Source: Paguma larvata (Eukaryota; Chordata; Mammalia; Carnivora; Viverridae). From it: a stretch of 64,000 nt of DNA. Below, one piece after another: positions 10,306-21,700 of the stretch. Location of the stretch: positions 95,345,804 to 95,409,803 of the forward strand of contig CM057826.1 in the NCBI GenBank assembly GCA_030068075.1, written 5' to 3'. Under the pieces are notes generated by a model that was not told the DNA's origin, did no database searches, and saw only the letters and a list, made by a program, of their open reading frames with translations. Numbering within the stretch: the stretch's first letter is position 1; each line of letters opens with the position of its first letter. The position numbers and the translations under genes are program-made.

Positions 10306-13300
10306 ATCAATTCAGTAAATATTTTTAAACTAAAGTTGCTTAGTTTTGGAGGGAAGGAGTTAAGATGGCAGAGCAGCATAGAGTCTCTGAGCTTGTCCCG
10401 TCCTTAAAATGCAGCTAGATCAGCACCAAACCATTACAGACACCTAGGAAATTGATCTGAGGATTACTACAATGATCTGCATAACTTGAGCCACAAAACT
10501 CGGCAGGTGCGGTGCCGGTGTTGAGAAGTGAATTGGGGGAAAACCATGGAGGGTAGGGAGCTGTTTCATGGAGAGAGGATAGAAAAAATGAAAGGGGAAA
10601 GTGCGGTGCATCAGGGTGGTGCAAGAAAAGCACTCTCCCACGCCCCCTCCCCCCCCTCCGAAAGTAGTTGGAGAGAAAGAGTGAAAACATTTGCAGGGTA
10701 CTGACCAAGAAATATGTTCCCCAGAACCATTGAAGGGGAGAAAGGCGAGGGTTTCTATACCACCAGGATTCTACTAACAGTGGAGAGCAGAGGCTGAAGT
10801 TTCAGAGCTCAGTGCCTGGTGGTGCTCTGGTGAGGAAGTAGGGTTAATCCCCAGGAGTAGGCAGGAGGGTCTAAGGGGTCCCTGTGCCACACGGGAAGAA
10901 GGGATTCCCCAGCTTGGAATGCATTGGGTAGAGGCCATGTGGCCTCTCCTGGGCCAGGGTCGCAGCCACATTTGCTGGTATTGGGACAAAGATGCCAGAG
11001 TGCAATATAAAACCTGGCGCCAGCTGTGTGTGGTGGTTTGCCATAATTTCTAAAACTCTGCTGCTGCGCTATCGCATAAATGTTTTCTGGGGCAAGCCAG
11101 CACCCGGCCATTGCTCAGTGAGACCCTCCCCAGAGAGTCAGTGCAGGTCCATGCTGCAGCAGTCTCTCAGGTGTGGGGTTTTGAAACACAACTCCATCTG
11201 AGATAAAACTCTGGAGGGAAGTGGCACCTGGAAGGCAGACAGCTTACACGGTTCAGGTGGGAAATGTGGGAAGTGGAGGCCTGAGACGGAGGAGGGGTGC
11301 TTGATCACAGGTGGGTGAAGGTAAGAATATCCTGTGACAGAGAAAAACTGGGTGAAGCCAGTTTCACTTCTCCTGTGCGTGCGCACATGCACACTGATCC
11401 ACTTCAGTAAGCTAAGCAGCCCACCACGTGGAGAACAGAGGCCGTCCATCAAGCACGTCCCCCGGAAAATCAGCACAAGTCACTCCACCTGCTTAGTGTA
11501 GGGAACTTAGAGTGCTTCATGGTTTGATTTCTGGGGAAACTGGATGTAACTTCATTCGGGTTTCCTTCTGTTTGCTACTTCATTTATTTGTTCATTTTCT
11601 TTGGTTCTGCTTTTGCTTAAATTGTTGTCTTTTTCTTTCATAGATACAGAAAGAAAATTTTGTTTTTATTTTTTTTTACTTTGTTTTTTAAAGTTTTTAG
11701 TTCTATTTCATTTTATTTTATTCTATAATTTTTTTAATTTTTAAAAATTTTCTTCCCTTTTTTTCTCCTCCCTTTTTTCTGTATTATATCAAGCTTTTTT
11801 CAACAAGCAGACTGAAACACACCTAAGATCTAGCTTCCTTTGTTTGATTTTTTTCTTTTGTTTCTAATTTTTTAATTTTTATTTTTTTAATTTTTTCCTC
11901 CTCCCAAATGGCAAGATGAAGGAATTCACTACAAAAGAAAGAACAGGAAGAAATGACAGTCTGGGACTTAATGAACACAGATATAAGTAAGATATCTGAA
12001 CTAGAATTTAGAACCATGTTAAGAATACTAGCTGGGCTTGCAAAAGCATAGAAGACACCAAAGAATCCTTTTCTGAGGAGATAGAAGAAATAAAATCTAG
12101 TCAGGCTGAAATTAAAAATGAAAACATAACAGTCCAAAACCTCTGGGATGCAGCAAAGGCGGTCTCAAGAAGGAAGCATGTAGCAATCCGTGCCTTCCTA
12201 GAGAAGGAGGAAAGGTCTCAAATACACAACCTAACCTTACACCTAAAAGAGCTAGAAAAATAACAGCAAATAAAACCCAAAGCCAGCAGAAAATGGGAAA
12301 GAATAAAGATTAGAGAAGAAATCAATGATCTTAAAATTAAAAAAAAACAAAACACTAGAACAGATTCCAAAACCAAAGACTCCACTAAAAAGGAGAACTA
12401 CAGACCAGTTTCCCTGGTGATCATGGATACAAAAATCCAACAATACATTAAAAGAATTATTCACCCTGATCCAATGGGATTTATTCCTGGTCTTCAGGGC
12501 TGGTTCAATATCCACAAACCAGTCTTTGTGATATATCACATTAATAAAATATAAGAACCAGATGATCCTCTCAATAGATGCAGAAAAAACATTTGACAAA
12601 ACACAGCATCCTTTCTTGATAAAAACCTTCAAGAAAGTAGGGATAAAACGAATATACCTCAAGATCATAAAGGCCATATAGGAAATACCCACAACTAATA
12701 TCATCCTCAATAGGGAAAAACTGAGAGCTTTCCCTCTAAGGTCAGGAACATGACAGGGATGTCCACTCTCACCACTGTTATTCAATGGAGTATTGGAAGT
12801 CCTAGCCTCAGCAGTCAGACAACAAAAAGAAATAAAAGGCATCCTAGTTGAGAAGGAAGTCAAACTTTCACTCTTCGCATATGAGATAATTTATACTCTA
12901 TATGGAAAACCCAAAAGATTTCACCAAAAAACTTCTAGAACTGATCCATGAATTCAGCAAAGTCACAGGATATAAAATCAATATACAGAAATCGGTTGCA
13001 TTCCTATACACCAATAATGAAGCAACAGAAAGAGAAATCACGGAATATGTCTCATTTACAATGGCACCAAAACCTATAAAATACCTAGGAATAAACCTAA
13101 CTAAAGAGTTGGAAAATCCATACACTGAAAACTATAAAAAGCTTATGAGAGAAATTGAGGAAGACACCAAAAAATGGAAAAATAGTCCATGCTCATGGAT
13201 TGAAAGAACAAATATTGTTAAAATAACGATACTACCCAAAGCAGTTTACATATTCATTGCAACACCTATCAAAATATTTTTTCAAAATAAGCCCACAGAG

Positions 13301-13586
13301 CTAAAACAAACAATTCTCAAATCTGTATAGAACCAGCAAAGACCCCAAATAGCCAAAGTTATGTTGAAAAAGAAAACCAAATATTGAGGCATCACAATTA
13401 CAAACTTCAAGCTGTAATAGAAAGCTGTCATCATCAGGACAGTATGGTACCGGCACATAGATTGATGGAACAGAATAAAGAAACCAGAAATGGACCCACG
13501 GATGTATAGCCAACTAATCTTTGACAAAGCAGAAAAGAATATCCAATGGAAAAAAAGTCTCTTCAGCAAATGGTGTTGTGGGGGTG

Positions 13587-13790
13587 GGGGGACACCTGGG
13601 TGGCTCAGTTGGTTAAGCATCTGATTTCAGCTCAGGTCATGATCTTGCAGTTCATGAGTTTATGGTCTACATCAGGCCCTGTGCTGGCAGCTCAGAGCCT
13701 GGAGCCTGCTTCGGATTCTGTGTCTCCTTCTCTGTCCCTCCCCCATTCACACTCTGTCTCTCTGTCTTCCAAAAATAAACATTGAAAAAA
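13587..13790 (+). mobile_element. Carnivore SINE nested in L1
   Basis: Head GGGGACACCTGGGTGGCTCAG, standard body and AAAATAAACATTG tail. An AAATGGTGT direct repeat flanks it, and the L1 ORF2 sequence resumes after it. Confidence 0.92.
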
Positions 13791-14420
13791 AATGGTGTGG
13801 GGAACACTGCACAGTGCAGAAGAATGAACTTGTACCACTTACACCATATACAAAAATAAACTCAAAATGGATGAAAAACCTAAACTTAAAAGAGGAAACC
13901 ATCAAAGTGCTAAAGGAGAAAACAGACAACAACCTCTTTGACCTCAGCCGAAGCAACTTCTTACTTGACAAGTCTCTGGAGGCAAGGGAAACAAAAGCAA
14001 AAATGAAGTGTTGGGACCTCATCAAGATAAAAAACTTATGCACGGCAAAGGAAGCAATCAGCAAAACTAAAAGGCATCTGGCGGAATGGGAGAAGATACT
14101 TGCAAATGACATGTCAGATAAAGGGTTAGTATCCAAAATCTGTTAAGAACTTATCAAACTCCACACCCAAAAAACAAATAATCCAATGCAAAAGACATAA
14201 ATAGATACTTTTTCAAAGAAGACATCCAGATGGCTAACAGACACCTGAAAAGATGCTCAACATCACTCATCATCAGAGACACATAAACCAAAACTACAGT
14301 GAGATACCACCTCACACCTGTCAGAATGGCTAACATTAACAACTCTGGCAGCAACAGATGTTGGTGAGGATGTAGAGAAAGAGGAACCCTTTTTCACTGC
14401 TGGTGAGAATGCAAAAACTG

Positions 14421-14640
14421 GGGGCGCCTGGGTGGCTCAGTCGATTAAGCATCCGACTTCAGCTCAGGTCATGATCTTACGGTTCGTGAGTTCTAGCCCC
14501 ACATTGGGCTCTGTGCTGACAGCTCAGAGCCTGGAGCCTGCTTCGGATTCTGTGTCTCCCCTCTCTCTCTGCTCCTCCCCCTGCTTGCACTCTGTTTCTC
14601 TATCTCGAAAATAAAAAAACATTAAAAGTAATTAAAAAAA
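14421..14640 (+). mobile_element. Carnivore SINE nested in L1
   Basis: Near-consensus head GGGGCGCCTGGGTGGCTCAG through to a TCTCGAAAATAAA tail. It interrupts the C-terminal ORF2 region of the host L1. Confidence 0.94.
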
Positions 14641-15706
14641 AGGAATAGAACTACGGCACGACCCAGCAATTGCACTAGTAGATATTTATCCAAAGGATGC
14701 AGGAGTGCTGATTCAAAGGGGCGTATGCACCGCTCTGTGTATAGCAGCACTGTAGACAACAGCCAAAGTATGGAAAGAACCCAAATGTCCATCAACTGGT
14801 GAATGAATAAAGAAAATGTATGTATATTCAATGGAATGTTACTCAGTGATCAAAATAATGAAATCTCGCTATTTTCAAAAATGTAGATGGAACTAGAGTG
14901 TATTATGCCAAATGAAATAAGTCAGAGAAAGACAAATAGATGATTTCATTCATATGTGGAATCTAAGAAGCCAAACAGATGACCATAGGGGGAGGGAATC
15001 AAAAATAATAGAAAAACAGAGAGGGAAACAAACTGTAAGAGACTCTTAAATACAGGGAACAAACTAAGGGTTGCTGCCCTGGTGTTGGGTGGGGGATGGC
15101 CTAAATGGGTGATAGGCATTAAGGAGGGCTCTTCTTGGGATGAGGATTGGGTGATATATATAAGTGATCTAACTCTGTTCCTGAAACCATTAGTACACTA
15201 TATGTTAACTAACTTGGATTTAAATTAAAAAAATAAAGACGCATAGGTTTTATAGTCACAGAAGATGACTTGCTCCTGTGTATTTCTTACATGTTTATGG
15301 TATGAATGAATAAAATCAGAATATATGGATAAACCAGTAAGTTACACTACCAATGAGAAATTAACAAAGTAACATGTAGAAGCGTACCTTTTTACACTAA
15401 GCTCTACATAAATACATAAATGCATTTTAGTTGGTATGATATATTTTTAAAAATCAACCTTTTTTATGGTATGTTCATATCTTAAAGAATTAAAACATGT
15501 TGAAAAATGATATTTTAGCTTAACCATATTTCTCATTTTTAGTCAGAATTTTCATTTTCTGAATGATGCATGGAGTTTTTGATAGCTAAAAGTATTGTAC
15601 CTATTTTTTTCAATGTAATCTATTGTTACCATATATCTTGCATGTGCTTTACATATGTCTTACTGACATATGAAAACTTTTAAATTTTTGTATGTTTCTA
15701 TTTCAG

Positions 15707-15793
15707 AGAATAACCGTGTAGAGGATCAACATGTTGTCCAACTTGAGAAAATTTGCAGTGAATCGTAAGAAAATACCCATCCTGCACATTAAT
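15707..15793 (+). CDS. GFM2: GFM2 exon 2 (5' UTR tail and residues 1-21; CDS from 15731)
   Basis: Acceptor TATTTCAG at 15699-15706. A 24-nt leader precedes ATG at 15731; the frame [10 protein letters not shown] is basic and hydrophobic, as expected for a mitochondrial import signal. Donor GTAAGT at 15794. Confidence 0.93.
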
Positions 15794-18700
15794 GTAAGTT
15801 TTTCTTGTAAAATTAAATGTACTTCAGCAAGTTGAATTACTTTTACTTCCCAGAAGGCCTAGTATACTCTTAGACTGGTATATCTTTATCTTCAGCAGTT
15901 TTTCTTAACGGGGAGTGTGGGAGAAACTGTAACCGAGAAACAGCAGGCCTTATCACTAATTTGTAAATTCATTTTGCTTCTTCAAAATTCACTGTGCAGT
16001 GTTTTAGAGAATATCCATTTGTATATTCCATTTCGAGGTCGTCAGTGTCCTAAAGAGTTACACAGGTTTTCTTTGGTGTGTTCATTGCTGATGCTTCCAG
16101 ACTACACGCCTGTGACAGGCAGCTAATGTCTTACCCAGGTCAGTATGCAGTGGAAATTTGAGTATCTTTGAGTCTCTACTCTTGAAATATTTTCTTAGGG
16201 TAATAGCGTTTTCTTGCCAAAAACTAATGTAGAAGTGATGCAGAAGACACAGGCATGCGTACCACAATGGCTTTAGAAGGCAGATTGTGGCAACCTCACA
16301 TTACTGTACTGTGACCATTCCAAATGTATTAGCAGCCGGTAATGTGTGTCTAGTGGTGTGGGGATAAATCAGGATGGGAATATTGAACCTCTCTGTGGAA
16401 ACAGTGGGAGAAGATACTTCAGAAACTTTTTAAAATGCCAGTCCCTAGTTCTCCCAACGCCCAACCTCCCCCCCCCACCTGCCAAATGTTTTTAAAGTTT
16501 CCCAGGTGATTCTAATGTGTAGCTGCTTTTATAAATTCCCAAAACAGCTAATGGTTTTAGAGTTCATGACCCCCCACCAGCTCTGAGCAGCTGTAGAGGA
16601 GAATCAACAAGTAGCCAGGGTGAGAGACCTTATTTAACTTTTCTGGCTCTCCGGAAGCTTCAGGGCCGTGGTTCTCAGACTGTGGCTATCAGAATCACCT
16701 GGAGGACCTGTAGTAACACAGATTGTTCAGTACACCTTAAACTAACACAACACTGTGTGCATTATCCTTCGGTGAAATAAAAATTCCCACAGATTGTTTG
16801 CCTCTGTCCCCAGAGTTTGTTATTTTCTTGTCTGGAGTTGGTCTGGAGAATTTGTGTTCTTTGTGATGTTAATACTGCAGATTTTAGAGAACCATCCTCT
16901 AAGTTCAGCTCAAAATAGCAAGTCAGTATTAGTTTTATTTTTGTTCTTTCCTGTAGTATAATTTTGGATTGTCACTTTTTAAAGGAACTAGAGTTAATAA
17001 GTTCAGACTACTTTAAGGAGACTCAAAGTATTTTGTCCTCTGATAAAGCATAGTTATGATGTTAGAAATACTCTATTAAGTCACGCTAAAATAAAATTAA
17101 TGTCAGGGTTCTTTTTCTCCTCTCTAGGATGTGTGTTGCTCTAAATTGAGAGCAAGTTTACAAACAGTAAAGCCATATGTGCCTCTTGGAAGAAACTACA
17201 GTTCCCTACCAGGTACAAATTTTGATTATTCTCATTTTACTTAAGCTGCTTGTTTGCGTTTTCTCTCTCTCTCTCTCATTGGCAAGCATTCCATTTTAAA
17301 AGTAGTGCCTCTGTTTTACTTCTTGGCTATTTCCTTGAGATTATTAGGAGTTGGAAGTATTCCTGATAGATGCTGGAGAGAGTCCCGATAGGCCTGTGCT
17401 TCCCAGCTGCTGCCCATCCAAATGAGCTAAACGAAGAGAAAGATGGGGCGGCTTAGGTGCTGGCTCGGAAGTTTAGCAAGTTGTCTTATTTATAGAGTGC
17501 TCTTGCTGTAAAATACTGATTTTCTGGTTCTTTTCTGGTTTTTATACGTAAGTATTTTCTGTCATTAGAGGTTTGTCCCAATAAATTACTTTAAAGGTTC
17601 ATAAGACCAGTTGGTTAAATACTTATCTGGGATAGTTTACAGTAGGTAGTATGGCTGTTGAAAGGTGGAAGTCTGAGGAATGAATTCTGACTGTTCTGTT
17701 ATGTTTGAGGTAAGCAAGCATATGGGAAACTCAGTGAAACTAGCTGCATCCTGTCGCTGTTCGCATTCCCATCTTTGTCATGTGAGAGTGATGGAGTGAA
17801 AATACCGACTGTGGGACTGTTAGGGCACGTGAAGGCAGTGGTGTGCAGCATTGGCTCATATCTGTGTTTCCATTATTTGCTAATGCACATTTACCTGTAG
17901 CCATACAGGCCATCTTCAAACTGCCATGAGGTTTTCTTTTTTTTTTTTTTTAATGTTTATTTTTGAGAGAGAGACAGTCAGAGCATGAGCAGGGGAGGGG
18001 CACAGACAGAGAGGGAGACACAGAATCTGAAGCAGGCTCCAGGCTCTGAGCTGTCAGCACAGAGCCCGACGCGGGGCTCGAACTCGGGAACGGTGAGATC
18101 ATGACCTGAGCCGAAGTCCGACGTTCAACCGACTGAGCCACCCAGGCGCCCCTGCCAGAGGTTTTCAAAGTACAATAGAACTGTTAGTTTATTATAGAAG
18201 TCGTGCAAAACTGATTTGAATAGGAAGGTATAGATTAAATTTATAAAAGTAACTATATTTTTGGTTTAAAATTATTAATAAAATACATGAGTATGGAGTA
18301 AATTATTACGGGCTTTTTGTATTCCAGAAATACTACTTGTCCTTTTAGAAGTATTAGATTGTTATAGCTCTGAATCAGTGATACTTCCCAGGGCATTTTT
18401 AAAGGTATTGTGTGCTTGGGAGTACTGAGGGAAGATGAGTTTCAAATTGTACAAAAATTCATTGCCATGTGATATGAGGATTACTCTTAACTTTTCATAC
18501 CTTGACAGTGCAAGTTTACTGGGCTGTGCATTTTATTTTTCTTTGGTTCAGGAGCTATTGCGTTAAGATTATTGCTATGAACATTCTACTTCTATAATTA
18601 TGTTTTGTATGTCTATTGTGGAATTGTAGAAAATGGCAAAGATTAGGGGCACTCGGGTGGCTCAGTCAGTTGAGCTCAGTTGGCTCAGGTCGTGATCTCG

Positions 18701-21700
18701 CGGTTCGTGAGTTGGACCCCACATGGGGCTCACTGCTGTCAGCGCAGAGCCTGCTTTGATTTTTCTCTCCCCCTCTTTCGTCTGCCTCACTCTACCCGTC
18801 CCCCACTTAGGCTCTGTCAAAAATAAATAAACCTTTAAAAAAGTGGGAAAGATTGGGGTAAATTTATATTTTTCTAAGGACGTGATCTAGAAATTTATGT
18901 TTGAAAATTTACCTTACCATCATCCATTGCCTTTTCTTTAGAGATACAACTTTTATGTAAATGAAAGTTTTATTTAGCTTGGATTTTACTGTACTTTGAA
19001 TTATTGTATTTGCTTAAAATTATTTTACCTTCTTTCATTTTTCAATTAAAGGAAAATTTCTTACACTTTTCAATTATAACCCTCTTTCCTTTAGGTTTAA
19101 TAGGAAATGATATCAAATCACTTCATTCTGTCATCAATCCTCCCATAGCTAAGTAAGTATTTTTACTGATAGTTTTTTTTCATACACTGCTGTGAAAAGG
19201 TAAAGGTTTCTGTCATGGGCTTAATGTAGCTTTCTGCCCTAGCTAATTGTAAATAGATGTTGGCGTGTGTCTTTAAAGCTGTTTTTTTCCAATTCAGTGC
19301 TAAATTTAATGTGGCAGCAACAGCACACTTTTCATGGAAATAAAAATAAGAGTCACAAGACTGTAGTTAGCTCTTTGTTACTTAGCTGTTTTGTCAGAAT
19401 AATGTGGTAGGGTTATGTTTTCTGGTTTTATCATTTTTACACCATTATATAAATTACTGAAAAACTAACTAGTTTTGAAATTTGCACAGCATATAGAATA
19501 TATATTTTGGTTTTACAGTCTTAGTAATGTCCATCTTGTAATACATGCTTTTTTTTTTCTTCTTCCACCTTTCAAACAGAATCCGTAATATTGGAATTAT
19601 GGCTCATATTGACGCAGGCAAAACCACCACCACAGAAAGAATATTGTACTATTCTGGATACACAAGATCTCTGGGAGGTTAGAATGGATTCCTCCTCACC
19701 CCAACCCCCATTAGCAAAAACATCACTGGAAAACATTTTAAGAAGTCAACCTAGAGATCTTGAGCATGGCATGGAAGCACTGATGTCTAAACCACAACAT
19801 AAAGATAAGGTAGTTGCAACACCCACCAAAGAGTTTTCTTAGGTTCAACTCAGCATTCAGACTCACAGGACTACCTTGGGCCACGGTTTGCCCTGGTCTA
19901 CTCGGAATGCTATCTATAGCACGAGAACCGTAGCTTGCCAGCACACCGGCAGTAGGTGCTTCTTTCTGCAGGAGTCCTTACTGCGGCCCACACAGCTACC
20001 TGGGAACTATCTTCTTTGGCCACTCAGAAGTGACAGTACAGTTTAAGGCAACAGGATTCACTGGAGCCACACTGGCTTACAAGCGTCATGCCCCTTAGAA
20101 ATGGATACCTCTTGTTACAGCTCCCTGGGCTGTCTTCCAGATTTACTACAAAGGACATGCTGTATCCCACTCAGGGAAGCCTAAGGTTGTGTATCTCCGT
20201 CAGGTATTTACAGTTCATGGATAGCTCTTCCCAATTCAGATGTACCTTACCAATCACAAATAATTTTTTCTGTAAGATATGTTGCCAGGGCGCCTGGGTG
20301 GCTCCTTCGGCTGGCTGAGTCTCTGACTCTTGATTTTGGCTCAGGTTATGATTTCTTGGTTCGTGGGATTGAGCTCTTTGTCGAGCTCTGGGCTGACAGC
20401 CTGGAGCCTGCTTGAGATTCTGTCTTTCCCTCTTTCTCTGTCTCTCCCATGCTCATGCACGCACAGGTGCACATGTTCCCTCAAAATAAATATTAAAAAA
20501 AGATATTTTGCCTAGCAACATGCTTGACATAACTTGTGTTCTCCAGTTTCTAGAAGAAAAGAACTAGAGAGTTAATCAGGGGTCAAATTCTCATGCAGAA
20601 GAAGAAAGGATTTTGTTAATCCAACCCACAGTAGTAGAAGTATTTACCTAAGTTTTGATTTTAGTTTTTAATTATAAGATGTTAAAAACTGTGGTTCTTG
20701 ACCCAGTCATGCACATTTGAATCCCCATGTAATTTTTTGTGTTATTTTGCTTTTAAATAACAATGTCCTAGCTCTGCTCTGGAATTTACGATTTAGCATG
20801 TATGTGGTATCTCCTTAGTGTGTGTATTTTTGTGTTAGATATTTTGAAACTCTGTATTTATCATATACACATGATTGTTGTGTTTCTCTGACAAATCAAC
20901 TTGTTTATAAAGCACCTTTCTTTATCTCTGGTACAACATTTTGTTTTGAAATTTGAGACGGAGGTCATAATGTCCGTAATACCTGAAGTAGAAATCTTTT
21001 TCAAAAGCTCCACAGAGATTTTGAAATACATTATATTGAGAAGCATTTCTCTAGAACCTTGAAATTGGTTGAGGACTTAGCATAGTATGTATAGAACACC
21101 CAGGGTTAGAATATTCATGATGATAGTTTCTGAAATATATGAAGACATGGATTTCTCATAGAATTACTACTATGTACGTGGGGATACAACAGCAAAATGT
21201 GGAACATTATTAGGCTTCCTCTATTGTATCACAGATCTGATGGTAATTCTTTTGTCACACCCCCAGTTTGTATCCCTGAAGCAAGGATCCAGATTAGGAG
21301 GGCAATTTTCAGTTGTGGTAAAAAATGCCTATAACAAAACGTTTACCATATTAACCATTTCTGAGTGTACATTTAAGTAGTGTTAAGTACTGTTGGCAAT
21401 CTTCAGAACTTTTTAATCTTGCAACATCCAGATTCTGTACCCATTAAATAATAACTCCATTTTTTCCCTCTGCCCAGCCTCTGAAAACTATCATTCCACT
21501 TTCTCTTTCTATGAATTTGACTACTCTAGATAACTCATGTAAGTGGAAAGAATCATACAGTGTTGGTCTTTTTGTGACTGGCTTATTTAATGCTTAGCCA
21601 AGTGTCCATAAGATTTGTCTCTGCGGAGGCACTTGGGTGGCACAGTCTTGTAGGTGTCCACCTCTTAGTTTCAGCTTAAGTCATGATTTCACATTTTGCG

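Larger units (their letters stand above)
10347..15235 (+). mobile_element. L1 LINE, sense strand, internally deleted and interrupted by two SINEs
   Basis: The 5' end reads GGGAAGGAGTTAAGATGGCAGAGC. A 5' UTR-like segment runs to about 11,800, an ORF1-like segment with many stops to about 12,345, then the sequence jumps to the reverse-transcriptase part of ORF2 (from about 12,360), losing the endonuclease region. The fragment at 12902-13330 shows the RT thumb-like run [14 protein letters not shown]. The ORF2 C-terminus ends near 14,880 and the 3' UTR ends TTAAATTAAAAAAATAAAGA. Imperfect flanking repeats (about 10331-10346 and 15235-15250) suggest one insertion. No intact ORF; not active. Confidence 0.9.
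5937..15706 (+). other. GFM2 intron 1
   Basis: About 9.8 kb. It holds an L2-like relic (6200-6510), a MIR-like piece (6530-6610), an old reverse L1 fragment (6700-7080), SINEs (7607-7818, 8203-8287, 10119-10305), an ancient repeat (8620-9010) and a rearranged sense-strand L1 (10347-15235) with two nested SINEs. Sequence at 7085-7590, 7830-8200, 9015-10095 and 15260-15700 shows nothing recognisable. Confidence 0.85.
15794..17127 (+). other. GFM2 intron 2
   Basis: Holds an old MER5/MER20-like segment (about 16410-16560) and a MER20-like relic interrupted by a 60-bp insert (about 16668-16915). The rest shows no recognisable element. Confidence 0.7.
17213..19094 (+). other. GFM2 intron 3
   Basis: Holds a minus SINE (17940-18152) and a plus SINE (18646-18842), plus a CT-rich run near 17262-17280. 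Otherwise nothing recognisable. Confidence 0.85.

Noticed and set aside
12902..13330. 142-codon open frame with reverse-transcriptase motifs
   Set aside because: A remnant of L1 ORF2 with stops and SINE interruptions around it; not a host gene.
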